A stretch of DNA of 55,879 nt from a virus. The position numbers and the translations under genes are program-made. The notes beneath the pieces were generated by a model, which made no database searches, had not been told where the DNA came from, and worked only from the letters and a program-made list of their open reading frames with translations. Of this stretch, positions 1-6,594 are shown piece by piece. Each line of letters starts with the position of its first letter. Positions within the stretch are counted from its first letter, which is position 1. The stretch covers positions 1-55,879 of IMG/VR virus record IMGVR_UViG_3300018079_000013; one strand, written 5' to 3'.

Positions 1-82
1 AAGCCGGTATGACGAACCCGACTGAGTCCCCGTCTGAGGACTCAATGATTATTCCTACAGTTTCATTTACGATAATAGTCAA
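1..82 (-). CDS. 5' part of a 49-residue HicB-like protein split by the contig ends
   Basis: A TTG start at 82 follows GGGAGG nine bases upstream and opens a frame that leaves the window at position 1. The frame leaves one base over, which together with 55879 and 55878 completes a codon (TTT). It then continues in phase to the stop at 55812. The joined product is 49 residues, with a short beta-rich N-terminus and the words FVIPAFPGRTEEE, which resemble the FPG turn of HicB-type partial RNase H folds. That family link is a guess. The in-frame closure is read directly from the sequence. Confidence 0.6.
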   Translation of the reverse strand, partial: MTIIVNETVGIIIESSDGDSVGFVIPA

Positions 83-88
83 GAAACG

Positions 89-154
89 TTACCTCCCTAT
101 CGCTAACAGAATTCCGATTGCTAACATTACTGCAACCACAATGAGTAATTCCAC
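89..154 (-). CDS. 21-residue single-helix membrane peptide
   Basis: A GTG start at 154 lies three bases after AGGAGC. The 21 codons encode an almost wholly hydrophobic peptide (VELLIVVAVMLAIGILLAIG then Arg), one transmembrane helix. Its stop TAA forms part of the GGGAGGTAA ribosome site of the next gene, the tight packing seen throughout this operon. Function is unknown. The short length makes it a moderate call. Confidence 0.45.
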   Translation of the reverse strand: MELLIVVAVMLAIGILLAIGR

Positions 155-746
155 TGTGCTCCTAACTGCTGATTACCTAAATGGAGCCTAGAGTCCGGCA
201 TGGTTCCGCTTGCCCATACGCGCGTTCGCTCTAGATAGGGTATCGGTTGACTTGAAGCGATTTCACACCGCCTACCGGGTTGCTCCCTAGGCTCCATTCA
301 AGTATGGGGTAGCGTTGCCGACTGCCTGCGGCGTGCGCCATGATCGTCACGTGGAATTTTACGCTACCTCAATGAGCTACACAGGTGCGCCTTATCCGAA
401 GAGTTTGCGCTTATGATTCTTACAGACCTGTGTAGCTCATTCAAGTATGGAATCAGGGACACAGCCACTTACCTTTCAACCCTGATCCCGAATGCCGTTT
501 CACCTTATGCCGCTTGCCAAAGCGGATCACCTGGATTTACACGCATCCGGTTACCAGGAGTTAGGCTCATAGGTAGCTGTGTCGCATTCCTATAAATTGT
601 TGACCGCTTTGTTTTGGGCAGGCGGTCAGTCTGCCAGGAGGTTGCTATTTCGCTCCTGACTCGGCCTCCCGAATCGTCAGGTTAACGCTATCCGATTTCC
701 CGTCGGTAGTCGGGCGAAGCGCCACAGATACGCGGAGCAGTGGACG
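155..746. repeat. Gene-free island of tandem hairpin modules (left end)
   Basis: No convincing gene lies here. At least five inverted-repeat modules abut. Arms are 180-191 with 287-298 (12 bp perfect), 306-315 with 361-370 (10 bp, one wobble), 371-386 with 426-441 (16 bp perfect), 458-465 with 576-583 inside a longer interrupted stem from 446 to 594, and 601-607 with 622-628. The 12-mer ATTCAAGTATGG occurs exactly at 296-307 and 439-450, each time at a module exit. The loops contain further small stems. Similar islands occur elsewhere in the leftward unit. Confidence 0.7.
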
Positions 747-848
747 CTAAGCTATATAATCTGTGATTGCAAGATACCAAGCCAGCGGGACAATAACTAG
801 CCAGATAATTGCGGCCATTATCCAAAACACTTTCATTTCGAATTTCAT
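747..848 (-). CDS. 33-residue membrane peptide
   Basis: The ATG at 848 overlaps the stop of the upstream DUF932-like gene as ATGA, with AGGCGGTGATTGC ahead of it. The product starts MKFEMKVFW and carries one strongly hydrophobic helix (residues about 7-27). It could be a small inner-membrane protein translated by coupling to the larger gene. No family is recognised. Confidence 0.6.
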   Translation of the reverse strand: MKFEMKVFWIMAAIIWLVIVPLAWYLAITDYIA

Positions 849-1867
849 GCAATCACCGCCTGAAGTGCTGTCAGAACCTCGTTGTCTTTGTTTGCCATCT
901 TGCCGGTGACGACGTTCTCCATGTTGCGAATGTACCTCGTGGTATCTCCGCGCACGATTGCGAAGTGGTGATTCCACGTATTGTACGCTTGCAACACGCC
1001 GTATGCCGTGCCATTCCACGGTGCAACACGCGGATCTGAATTGTACAGCTTGATCAAGTCAGTCCGCTTGTTGTCGGCCATCGTCTTGCCACGTCCCTCG
1101 ACTTTGTTGCCTTTGTTGTCTTCGAGGGGAACCATGACATCGAGCAGCTTATTCCACTCGAAATCACTAACGGACTGTGCCGTTAGCTTTGCAACTTCGG
1201 CGGCGAAATCGTCTGCCATCGTATACACGATTTGCAGTGCATCGCGGGCATCCTTGATTCGCACGTCGCTGTACTTCGAGTGTTTGATCTTTAGCTCCTG
1301 ACCTTCCTCGCCGAGTGCAGCATCCTTCGTGTTGTCACAGACCACATCGGTCACGACTCTTTTGTAAGTCGTTGCGAGTGAGCCGTCGAATGATGTACAG
1401 GCGAGTAGGTTCGGGCGGAAGATGACACCCTCTGGCGTCGTGATTGAATCAGGCACTTCAACTGTTACGAATGCCTGACCACGTAGCTTGAGGAGTCCTG
1501 CCGCACCGATACCAAGGTTGCCTCCGTTACCGAGGATGGTTGCAACGTTGTCGAGCAACCACTCCTGGTATTGGTGCCCACGGTATCCAGCCTTGAACAC
1601 GCCCAACACGAATTCATCGTCAGACGTGACCATTGCCTTACGACCTGGAACCTCAGTGTAACCATGATCGGTGAGGATGTACAACTCCTGCTCACGTACC
1701 TCGAAATTGAACAGGCGACGAAGTACATCGTCAACCGGGATTGCACCGGGGTAGTGATTCGACTCGTCACCCTGATCCTCGTCACGGTAGTGCCAAGCGT
1801 TTCCGCGCTTGTCCGTGAATCCAACAAGGATCATACGGTTGAGCCATTCTGAAGTCTCGCGGGACAT
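845..1867 (-). CDS. DUF932 / TIGR03299-type phage-plasmid protein
   Basis: This 340-residue protein begins MSRETSEWLNR at an ATG preceded by GGAGGTAAC; the longer frame to 1924 has no ribosome site. The layout fits the DUF932 (TIGR03299) family of phage and plasmid proteins: an N-terminal region with VPGRKAMV, a middle with GVIFRPNLLACTSFDG, and a C-terminal helical region ending in GTAYGVLQAYNTWNHH. The family is widespread, often sits near plasmid or phage DNA-metabolism genes, and has no established biochemical role. It is the largest gene of the left arm and is followed by a coupled 33-residue membrane peptide. Confidence 0.8.
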   Translation of the reverse strand: MSRETSEWLNRMILVGFTDKRGNAWHYRDEDQGDESNHYPGAIPVDDVLRRLFNFEVREQELYILTDHGYTEVPGRKAMVTSDDEFVLGVFKAGYRGHQYQEWLLDNVATILGNGGNLGIGAAGLLKLRGQAFVTVEVPDSITTPEGVIFRPNLLACTSFDGSLATTYKRVVTDVVCDNTKDAALGEEGQELKIKHSKYSDVRIKDARDALQIVYTMADDFAAEVAKLTAQSVSDFEWNKLLDVMVPLEDNKGNKVEGRGKTMADNKRTDLIKLYNSDPRVAPWNGTAYGVLQAYNTWNHHFAIVRGDTTRYIRNMENVVTGKMANKDNEVLTALQAVIA

Positions 1868-2075
1868 ACTGTTACCTCCTTTCGAGCAGTCCACACTGTT
1901 TTGACTTGGAGCACAAGGCTCCACGAGCTACCCGCCGGAGCGAAGGCGCAGCCTTCGCCACGTCACGCCGGTACGTTGGACGATTTGTACGTTTCGGGGT
2001 ATCCGGTTCCCGAACCTTTGTCGCCCCAGTATAACGACGGGTAGCTCGTGCAGCCTGCGCTAGCTCTGCACTAAT
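1868..2075. repeat. Multi-arm hairpin module between genes
   Basis: A perfect 13-bp stem (1922-1934 with 2038-2050, CACGAGCTACCCG) encloses about 100 bases with three internal arms. Arm one is CCGG...CCGG around the 8-bp hairpin GCGAAGGC/GCCTTCGC. Arm two is a GTAC pair. Arm three is GGGG...CCCC around GGTTC/GAACC. No reading frame with a ribosome site lies here. The cloverleaf-like plan matches the other islands. Confidence 0.65.
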
Positions 2076-2258
2076 TCACGAGAGTTTCTTGAGTAGGACT
2101 GTTGCTCTTAGGATATTCGCGCTGTGGCCTCGTCGCAACGCTGACTCGATACTCGAATCCGCCGCCGCTGATTTCTCCTCGCGCTCGAATACGCTAAGTG
2201 CTAGTCGAAGCGTATCGAGTTCGCTCACGGTCATCTTGAGTGTGACCGACGCGTCCAT
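2076..2258 (-). CDS. Hypothetical 60-residue helical protein
   Basis: The start at 2258 follows GGGAGGTAAC by the usual short spacing. The product (MDASVTLKMTVSEL...) is predicted alpha-helical with a charged EREEKSAAAD segment. It is the last gene before a structured island. Upstream lies the TTGACA-N7-TACACT motif at 2279-2297. No family is recognised. Confidence 0.65.
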   Translation of the reverse strand: MDASVTLKMTVSELDTLRLALSVFEREEKSAAADSSIESALRRGHSANILRATVLLKKLS

Positions 2259-2270
2259 GTTACCTCCCTT

Positions 2271-2462
2271 CTATCTACAGTGTAGCACACGTGTCAAGTG
2301 CTGGCGGATAACCTCACGGTCTACGCCGTGAACCTCTGCGGCTGCGATAGCCGCGTTCTCAAGCGTATAGCCTGCCTTGAAAGTCGCAGGGTCATCTTGT
2401 ATTAAGCCCTTTGCCAAGATGATTGCGTTGCGCGTTCTACAGAATGTGCAGTCACACTCCAT
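2271..2462 (-). CDS. Hypothetical 63-residue protein with N-terminal CxCxxC
   Basis: The ATG at 2462 overlaps the previous stop as TAATG, with GAGGAGGTAAC upstream. The product starts MECDCTFCRTRN; three closely spaced cysteines suggest a metal site. A helical segment (LENAAIAAAEVHGVDREVI) follows. No family is recognised. Confidence 0.65.
   Translation of the reverse strand: MECDCTFCRTRNAIILAKGLIQDDPATFKAGYTLENAAIAAAEVHGVDREVIRQHLTRVLHCR
2279..2297 (-). promoter_or_regulatory. Putative leftward promoter/operator motif
   Basis: On the minus strand this reads TTGACA, seven bases, TACACT, preceded by TGC (an extended -10, TGCTACACT). The same spaced motif recurs at 5662-5680, 52699-52717 and 54731-54749. 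Here it sits 21 bases before the start at 2258. The 7-base gap is too short for a normal -35/-10 pair, so TGCTACACT may be the true -10 and TTGACA may be an overlapping regulator site. Confidence 0.45.
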
Positions 2463-2683
2463 TACGCTGTTACCTCCTCTTCGACTGGGATTTGTCGCAC
2501 GTTCAGGTATCCGGCGCTGTATGCGTAGGGATGACGGAACATGTCCATTGCTTCGCGTCCGTCGTTTGGATACAGTACCCAAGCGCCGTCTTTGTCTGTC
2601 ACTTCAACGGTTAGGCTTTCGTCCTCGAAGTCGCACACAATTGCGACCGTTAGGTTACCTGCGGCACGATCGTGGAGGATCAT
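2462..2683 (-). CDS. Hypothetical 73-residue protein
   Basis: The ATG at 2683 overlaps the preceding stop as ATGA, and the ribosome site is weak, so translation is probably coupled. The product looks beta-rich at the N-terminus (AIVCDFEDESLTVEVTDKDG), followed by YPNDGREAMDMF. No recognisable domain. Confidence 0.6.
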   Translation of the reverse strand: MILHDRAAGNLTVAIVCDFEDESLTVEVTDKDGAWVLYPNDGREAMDMFRHPYAYSAGYLNVRQIPVEEEVTA

Positions 2684-2862
2684 AGCTCGACGTCCAAGAA
2701 TTTCGCGGACGTTTCTACTCCACGTCCGGTCAGACTGTACGTGATTCCGCGTGCCAATGCCTGCAAGTCCTGACTTGTTTGCGAATGGGGATTGTACGCA
2801 TTCGCCATTTTTCTCAGTTCGTCCTTCATAGCGCGGAGTTTGTCTCCGTCTTTCTTGGTCAT
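2680..2862 (-). CDS. Hypothetical 60-residue basic helical protein
   Basis: It starts MTKKDGDKLRAMKDELRK at 2862 after GGGAGGTAAC; the ORF can be extended to 2892 but without a ribosome site. Lys/Arg-rich amphipathic helices could bind nucleic acid, which is inference only. It is coupled to the next gene by ATGA. Confidence 0.65.
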   Translation of the reverse strand: MTKKDGDKLRAMKDELRKMANAYNPHSQTSQDLQALARGITYSLTGRGVETSAKFLDVEL

Positions 2863-2881
2863 TGTTACCTCCCTGTTTGTA

Positions 2882-3076
2882 CTATAGTACACACTCTCTG
2901 ATTTGAGAATTCAGGTCTTGTACTTCGTCCAGACCTGATTCGTCTGAAAGTGCTAAGTCCGAAGCTAGCTCACTGATACGGATATCCTCGGACGGTTGAT
3001 CTCCCGCGTACCGGACATATCGGTACAACAGGCGAAGTAGCTCCAACGCCTCTTCGTCCGTCATGTACGTTTCCAT
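2882..3076 (-). CDS. Hypothetical 64-residue acidic protein
   Basis: The ATG at 3076 follows GGGAGGTAAC. The protein (METYMTDEEALELLRLLYRY...) is acidic and helical, with about one quarter Asp/Glu. Small acidic proteins of this kind are common in phage early regions, sometimes as inhibitors of host enzymes. Nothing here identifies the target. Confidence 0.65.
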   Translation of the reverse strand: METYMTDEEALELLRLLYRYVRYAGDQPSEDIRISELASDLALSDESGLDEVQDLNSQIRECVL

Positions 3077-3077
3077 G

Positions 3078-3278
3078 TTACCTCCCTGTTGTGCAGAGTC
3101 TTAGTGCATTCTCTAGCTCTGCAAACTTATCTGGCTGAGGGTTCTGATAGCTCATTTCAGCTACGCAGTTAGCAAGCCCATTTACGTCCGTCGCTGGACG
3201 CTCAGGCCGTTGCGACACGACGTAAAGCCCGGCGGCCGTTAGCACCGCTGTTACGTAAATGATTAGGGCGGTTTTCAC
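3078..3278 (-). CDS. 66-residue membrane-anchored protein
   Basis: A GTG start at 3278 overlaps the upstream stop as GTGA. The N-terminus is one hydrophobic helix (TALIIYVTAVLTAAGLYVV), followed by a soluble tail with two cysteines. The longer in-frame extension to 3335 overlaps the upstream gene and lacks a ribosome site. Likely a type II single-pass membrane protein; function unknown. Confidence 0.6.
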   Translation of the reverse strand: MKTALIIYVTAVLTAAGLYVVSQRPERPATDVNGLANCVAEMSYQNPQPDKFAELENALRLCTTGR

Positions 3279-3460
3279 GGTATTCCTAGTTCTCTCTTTG
3301 CTACGACTAGCGCGACCTCGAACGTCTTTCGGCACGTTACCATTGTTCGTCCGTCACGCTGAGTTTCGATTAGCCACACGTACTCGGGATCGGGACGAAG
3401 GCTCGCGTCCTCGATGTATGAGATTTGCAGCGTCTTGCTGCAACCCTCCGGCATTTCCAT
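3275..3460 (-). CDS. Hypothetical 61-residue protein
   Basis: The ATG at 3460 follows GGGAGGTAAAC. The sequence (MEMPEGCSKTLQISYIED...) contains a short beta-rich segment, YVWLIETQRDGRTMV, resembling small WGR-like or DUF1508-like beta folds, but it is too short for assignment. GTGA coupling to the next gene. Confidence 0.6.
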   Translation of the reverse strand: MEMPEGCSKTLQISYIEDASLRPDPEYVWLIETQRDGRTMVTCRKTFEVALVVAKRELGIP

Positions 3461-3465
3461 TTCGT

Positions 3466-3816
3466 TTACCTCCCTATCTCGTGGTATTCCACTGTTCGCA
3501 CTGTCTCGTCTTTGTCGATCAGCGTAACCCAGGTTTCATGTAGGAAGTATTCGTTCACGTCTTCGTACTTTTCACGCTTTACGAATACCCACCCGATTGC
3601 CTTCGGTGGATCGCTATGGAGGAAGCGATCTACGAACACCTTCCCGATGCACCGACCGTGCTCACGTTGGCAGGCACGGAAGATTTCGCCGATGGTTGCA
3701 TCCTCGCCCATGTACGTGTCAGCTAGGTCGATGGTGTCTTCGCCAGCGCCGTAACGCTCGGCGTCACCTTCTGAATCGTCGCCGATAACTTGCACGTATT
3801 CGGTGTGGATTTTCAT
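3466..3816 (-). CDS. Hypothetical 116-residue acidic protein
   Basis: The start at 3816 overlaps the upstream stop as ATGA, with AAAGGGATC ahead. The acidic N-terminal half (DDSEGDAERYGAGEDTIDL) is followed by IGWVFVKREKYEDVNEYFLHETWVTL, a beta-rich stretch. I do not recognise a family. Confidence 0.65.
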   Translation of the reverse strand: MKIHTEYVQVIGDDSEGDAERYGAGEDTIDLADTYMGEDATIGEIFRACQREHGRCIGKVFVDRFLHSDPPKAIGWVFVKREKYEDVNEYFLHETWVTLIDKDETVRTVEYHEIGR

Positions 3817-3995
3817 TCGTGATCCCTTTCGAGTCTGATGATTTCGTGGTGCTTACGCCATCCGTCGCCGTGCCAGACCTGATCGAGTTGTCTGATCGTT
3901 CTACGCTCGGCATCGGCGAACGAAGACGCATACCACGTCATCGTCCAGTAGTCGCCTGTTGCTTTGCCTAGGAGGGTTACTGTGTAACTTTTCAC
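3813..3995 (-). CDS. Hypothetical 60-residue protein
   Basis: A GTG start at 3995 overlaps the previous stop (GTGA) after GGGAGGTAAC. The product begins VKSYTVTLLGKATGDYWTM and contains an alternating beta-alpha pattern with FADAERRTIRQLDQ. It could be a small single-domain protein; no homology is recognised. Confidence 0.6.
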   Translation of the reverse strand: MKSYTVTLLGKATGDYWTMTWYASSFADAERRTIRQLDQVWHGDGWRKHHEIIRLERDHE

Positions 3996-4591
3996 GCTGT
4001 TACCTCCCGTTTGAAGTCGCTTTCACTGTAACCCCATTCGCGGATCATTCTCGCTTGCTCGGTCGGGTCGTCACACTTGCACGAACCGTCCGCGCGGTAA
4101 TGCGACACGTCGAATATCACGTGCGGGCAGGCTTGGATCGTACTCTGCTTTACGTTGTACGATTGCAAGCCTGCTCGGTTCGACAAGTCCACGAGCCAGC
4201 TACCCGTGTGGCACTTGCAAACCGAGTCAGCCTGCATCGGGTACATCCTGCTCCCGACGTTTAGCCTCGCGGTTGCCTCGAACGTATCCGCGAAGTTCTT
4301 CGCACCCTTGTAGTCCGCCCACGTTGTCTTGATCCGGGCATCGGGGCGCAACTTGAACACACGCGACATAAAGTCACGGTGTCCGTGCCAACACACTGCG
4401 AACACGCGGCGTTCCGGGCGGAAGCCACTTGAACTAGTGCGTTGGTATTTGTAGTCGCCGTCGATCCTCATGCCACAAGGCCGAAGCTGGAATCGCAACG
4501 CGCGCCCATCTTTCCGCACGTCTTTGAGTTCCACGCCTACCTCGTTGGCAACATCCTGTAGTTCGTCGGCACTAACGTGCCAAACCTTCAT
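3992..4591 (-). CDS. Hypothetical 199-residue Cys/His-rich protein
   Basis: A strong site, AAGGAGGTAAC, precedes the ATG at 4591. The N-terminus (MKVWHVSADELQDVANEVGVELKDV) is helical. The central and C-terminal parts hold CKCH, CPH and CKCD clusters that could form a zinc-binding domain. A VFAVCWHGHRDFM segment is also distinctive. Apart from these likely metal ligands I cannot assign a function. Confidence 0.65.
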   Translation of the reverse strand: MKVWHVSADELQDVANEVGVELKDVRKDGRALRFQLRPCGMRIDGDYKYQRTSSSGFRPERRVFAVCWHGHRDFMSRVFKLRPDARIKTTWADYKGAKNFADTFEATARLNVGSRMYPMQADSVCKCHTGSWLVDLSNRAGLQSYNVKQSTIQACPHVIFDVSHYRADGSCKCDDPTEQARMIREWGYSESDFKREVTA

Positions 4592-4605
4592 GTGTTACCT
4601 CCTTG

Positions 4606-4797
4606 TTAGTTTTCGTACGTACGGAGTTTTCCGTCAGGCAGGATTCCGATGCTGTGCCAGTTTCTACCGGCATCGTAGAATCCGAACCGCACGTCTGACG
4701 GATTGTCGTTCGCCTTCCACTCGATTCGGCGCAAGTCGATGGAGATTTCATCTTCAAAGACTTTCCGCACGATCGCCATGCGCTGAACGTCGGTCAT
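4606..4797 (-). CDS. Hypothetical 63-residue protein
   Basis: The ATG at 4797 follows GGGAGGTAAC. The product (MTDVQRMAIVRKVFEDEISI...) ends in an alternating beta pattern, DVRFGFYDAGRNWHSIGILP. It sits directly downstream of the 4798-5060 structured island. No family is recognised. Confidence 0.6.
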   Translation of the reverse strand: MTDVQRMAIVRKVFEDEISIDLRRIEWKANDNPSDVRFGFYDAGRNWHSIGILPDGKLRTYEN

Positions 4798-5060
4798 TTT
4801 TGTTACCTCCCTGTAGATTCCGTGAGCTAGTAGTGATTGACCTCGTGCAACCTCCCACGTCTGTGTCCGGCGTTCGACTCGGTGTGTTCACGAGTCCCGG
4901 TGTCCAGGCCGATTGTGTAGGTGTGACTACTAAGCTCACGCAACCTACCAATGGCTGCGCTTATTAGTTTCGGTGCCACGAGTGAACACTCTTAGCTCTG
5001 GCGCTCTGCATTGCGCGGTGTTCACTAACAGAAATCGTCGTGGCACACTCCTGTATAGCA
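4798..5060. repeat. Two adjacent large hairpin modules
   Basis: Module one pairs 4821-4834 with 4926-4940 (14 bp with one bulged base) and holds an inner CTCGTG/CACGAG stem. Module two pairs 4973-4981 with 5038-5046 (9 bp perfect) and, directly inside, 4981-4989 with 5018-5026 (AGTGAACAC/GTGTTCACT). A TGCTATACA extended -10-like word reads leftward near 5050. No gene is seen. Confidence 0.6.
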
Positions 5061-5363
5061 CTACTCGTCGTCTGTGTCGAAAGTCTTTGCGTATTCCGCG
5101 TCGTACCGCGCGAAGCACGCAATAGCTTCCGCTTCGGTGTCGCACGTGTCTACGTCGTGGAAGCCTTGTGAATCTGTCCAGACTATCCAGCGGTTCACGC
5201 GGTAGAAGTGCCCGAAGGTTTCCGCGTCGCCGGACGTTTCGTCGGCGCTACCGTTCATGGCGAACGATTCGAGCGCGTCTAGCAGTGCGAAAGGTGCTTC
5301 GTTTTCTGCACCGAAAGCCTTACGCGCTTGCGCGATGATTTCCGCTTCACTTAGTGCGTTCAC
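5061..5363 (-). CDS. Hypothetical 100-residue acidic protein
   Basis: A GTG start at 5363, five bases after GGGAGG, gives VNALSEAEIIAQARKAFG. The longer frame to 5540 is a shadow over the neighbouring gene. The protein is Asp/Glu/Ala-rich, ending YAKTFDTDDE. A central WIVWTDSQGFHDV strand pattern is followed by a helical EAEAIACFARYDAEYA, a common beta-alpha layout in small phage proteins. Confidence 0.65.
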   Translation of the reverse strand: MNALSEAEIIAQARKAFGAENEAPFALLDALESFAMNGSADETSGDAETFGHFYRVNRWIVWTDSQGFHDVDTCDTEAEAIACFARYDAEYAKTFDTDDE

Positions 5364-5373
5364 GTTTACCTCC

Positions 5374-5631
5374 CTAGTAGTATTCGATTCGGGTTTCGTC
5401 GTACTCCGCACGTGTCCATCCGTTGTCTTGCAGAATCGGACGCGGTGGATCGAGGTAGCGAAATCCGAAGTATGCGTTGTCTCGTGCGAGCACGGACTCC
5501 GCAAAGTTTCGGATCGCGTGGATACGGATTCTGTTGTCATCCTCGTTCACACGCGAGGGATCGCTAAGATACGCGATTACCCCGTTGGCAGTGTCGCGGA
5601 TGGTTTCGCGGTCTACTGTCTTTCGTCGCAC
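5374..5631 (-). CDS. Hypothetical 85-residue protein
   Basis: A GTG start at 5631 follows GGGAGGTAAAC. The product begins VRRKTVDRETIRDTANGV. It has a basic helical N-terminal half and a C-terminal tail rich in Tyr and Arg. The TTGACA-N7-TACACT motif lies 31 bases upstream. No family is recognised. Confidence 0.65.
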   Translation of the reverse strand: MRRKTVDRETIRDTANGVIAYLSDPSRVNEDDNRIRIHAIRNFAESVLARDNAYFGFRYLDPPRPILQDNGWTRAEYDETRIEYY

Positions 5632-6185
5632 GTTTACCTCCCTGTTTGCCTGCCTGTTTTCAGTGTAGCAGGGCTGTCAAGTAGCACCCTACATCTAGCC
5701 TATTTCTAGGTAGGATAGGGTGCTACTTCACGTTCCTTTCTGTCACATGAGCCTAGCCTTATTACGGATTTATCCAGCCAGTGTGATTGATTAGCTGGTA
5801 CCGCGCCCGATATTCTATCCGCGCTCCGTCTTTCCTAGATTACGGGATGGCGTCGGGCATTCGTGCTAGGCTCATGTCACAAAGTCGGTTGACAAAGTGA
5901 CAATCCACCGCTTTTCAGTGAAATTGTAATACTTAGTCGTTTCTGTCACGAGAAGGTGTAAATTCCCACCTCTATTACGAGGGAGTAGTAGTTACTTACT
6001 AGTAAAGAGGATAGATTCCTAGGAAACTACCCTAGATTACCAGCTAGTTACTTCACCTTCCCTCAAGACAAAGGTGAGGATTTATACAACGAAGGCAACA
6101 CGCTACGCAATCGCGCAATCGTGAATCCGCGTTGTCACAAACTCGGGGTTACGTTAGCTAAGCTAACGCATCCCTGAATCTGTCA
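5632..6185. repeat. Gene-free island with at least four hairpin modules
   Basis: No gene with a ribosome site is present. Perfect arms are 5680-5691 with 5716-5727 (12 bp), 5741-5757 with 5865-5881 (17 bp), 5952-5958 with 6054-6060 (7 bp) and 6152-6159 with 6161-6168 (CGTTAGCT/AGCTAACG). The 17-bp module encloses arms CCAGC/GCTGG and GCCCGA/TCGGGC. The hexamer TGTCAC occurs five times at or near module edges (5741, 5875, 5945, 6134, 6181). A GAAATTGTAAT word at about 5920-5930 recurs near 7394. Confidence 0.7.
5662..5680 (-). promoter_or_regulatory. Putative leftward promoter/operator motif
   Basis: Minus strand TTGACA, seven bases, TACACT within TGCTACACTG; it is near-identical in layout to the site at 2279-2297. 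It lies upstream of the GTG start at 5631 and overlaps the arm of the hairpin at 5680-5727. Confidence 0.45.
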
Positions 6186-6317
6186 CTACGGAAGAGACGC
6201 GCCGTAGCGCGCACGAAGTTGCATGAGTCGCCATGCTGTAGCGTAGTAACCCGCGAAACCGTGCAGGTACGCGCTGAGCACGCTGGCACACTCGTCGCAA
6301 TACTGTTGGTAGGTCAT
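6186..6317 (-). CDS. Hypothetical 43-residue protein
   Basis: The ATG at 6317 overlaps the upstream stop as ATGA. The product begins MTYQQYCDECASVLSAYLHG and contains CDEC and several aromatic residues. It is coupled to the 69-residue gene before it. Function unknown. Confidence 0.55.
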   Translation of the reverse strand: MTYQQYCDECASVLSAYLHGFAGYYATAWRLMQLRARYGASLP

Positions 6318-6523
6318 GCTGCCTGCCCCGTTCGGCGGATCAGCTTGTCCCGTTCCTCCGCCAGCCGATCGTCTAGGCGCGTGGTCGTCTCGCACGCGGT
6401 GACGTACTCGTCAAGCGCGAATGGCGTCCAGGGCATCGAGCCCAATTCGTTGCGCCGGTCGCGCCAGTATTGCACGCCACTTTCGTAATAGCGCACGGTC
6501 GCACGTTGCTCGTCCGTGGTCAT
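6314..6523 (-). CDS. Hypothetical 69-residue helical protein
   Basis: The start MTTDEQRATVRYYES at 6523 follows AGGAAGGACGAGTA. The product is Arg/Glu-rich and predicted helical (TRLDDRLAEERDKLIRR). The longer frame to 6565 crosses a hairpin and lacks a ribosome site. Confidence 0.6.
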   Translation of the reverse strand: MTTDEQRATVRYYESGVQYWRDRRNELGSMPWTPFALDEYVTACETTTRLDDRLAEERDKLIRRTGQAA

Positions 6524-6543
6524 TACTCGTCCTTCCTGTGGTC

Positions 6544-6592
6544 GATTGCACAGTAGAGCGCCCACCGTTAGTAGGCGCTCCGTTCTGCAATC
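6544..6592. terminator. Hairpin downstream of the first leftward gene
   Basis: GATTGCA (6544-6550) pairs with TGCAATC (6586-6592), and inside it GAGCGCC (6556-6562) pairs with GGCGCTC (6574-6580), with two symmetrical internal loops. It lies just after the stop of the 188-residue gene. There is no clear U-tract, so it may be a processing or attenuation element and not a true terminator. Confidence 0.4.
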
Positions 6593-6594
6593 CG

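Noticed and set aside
155-746. CRISPR array
   Set aside because: Units differ in length and sequence; only short junction words repeat, not 25-40 base direct repeats with constant spacers.
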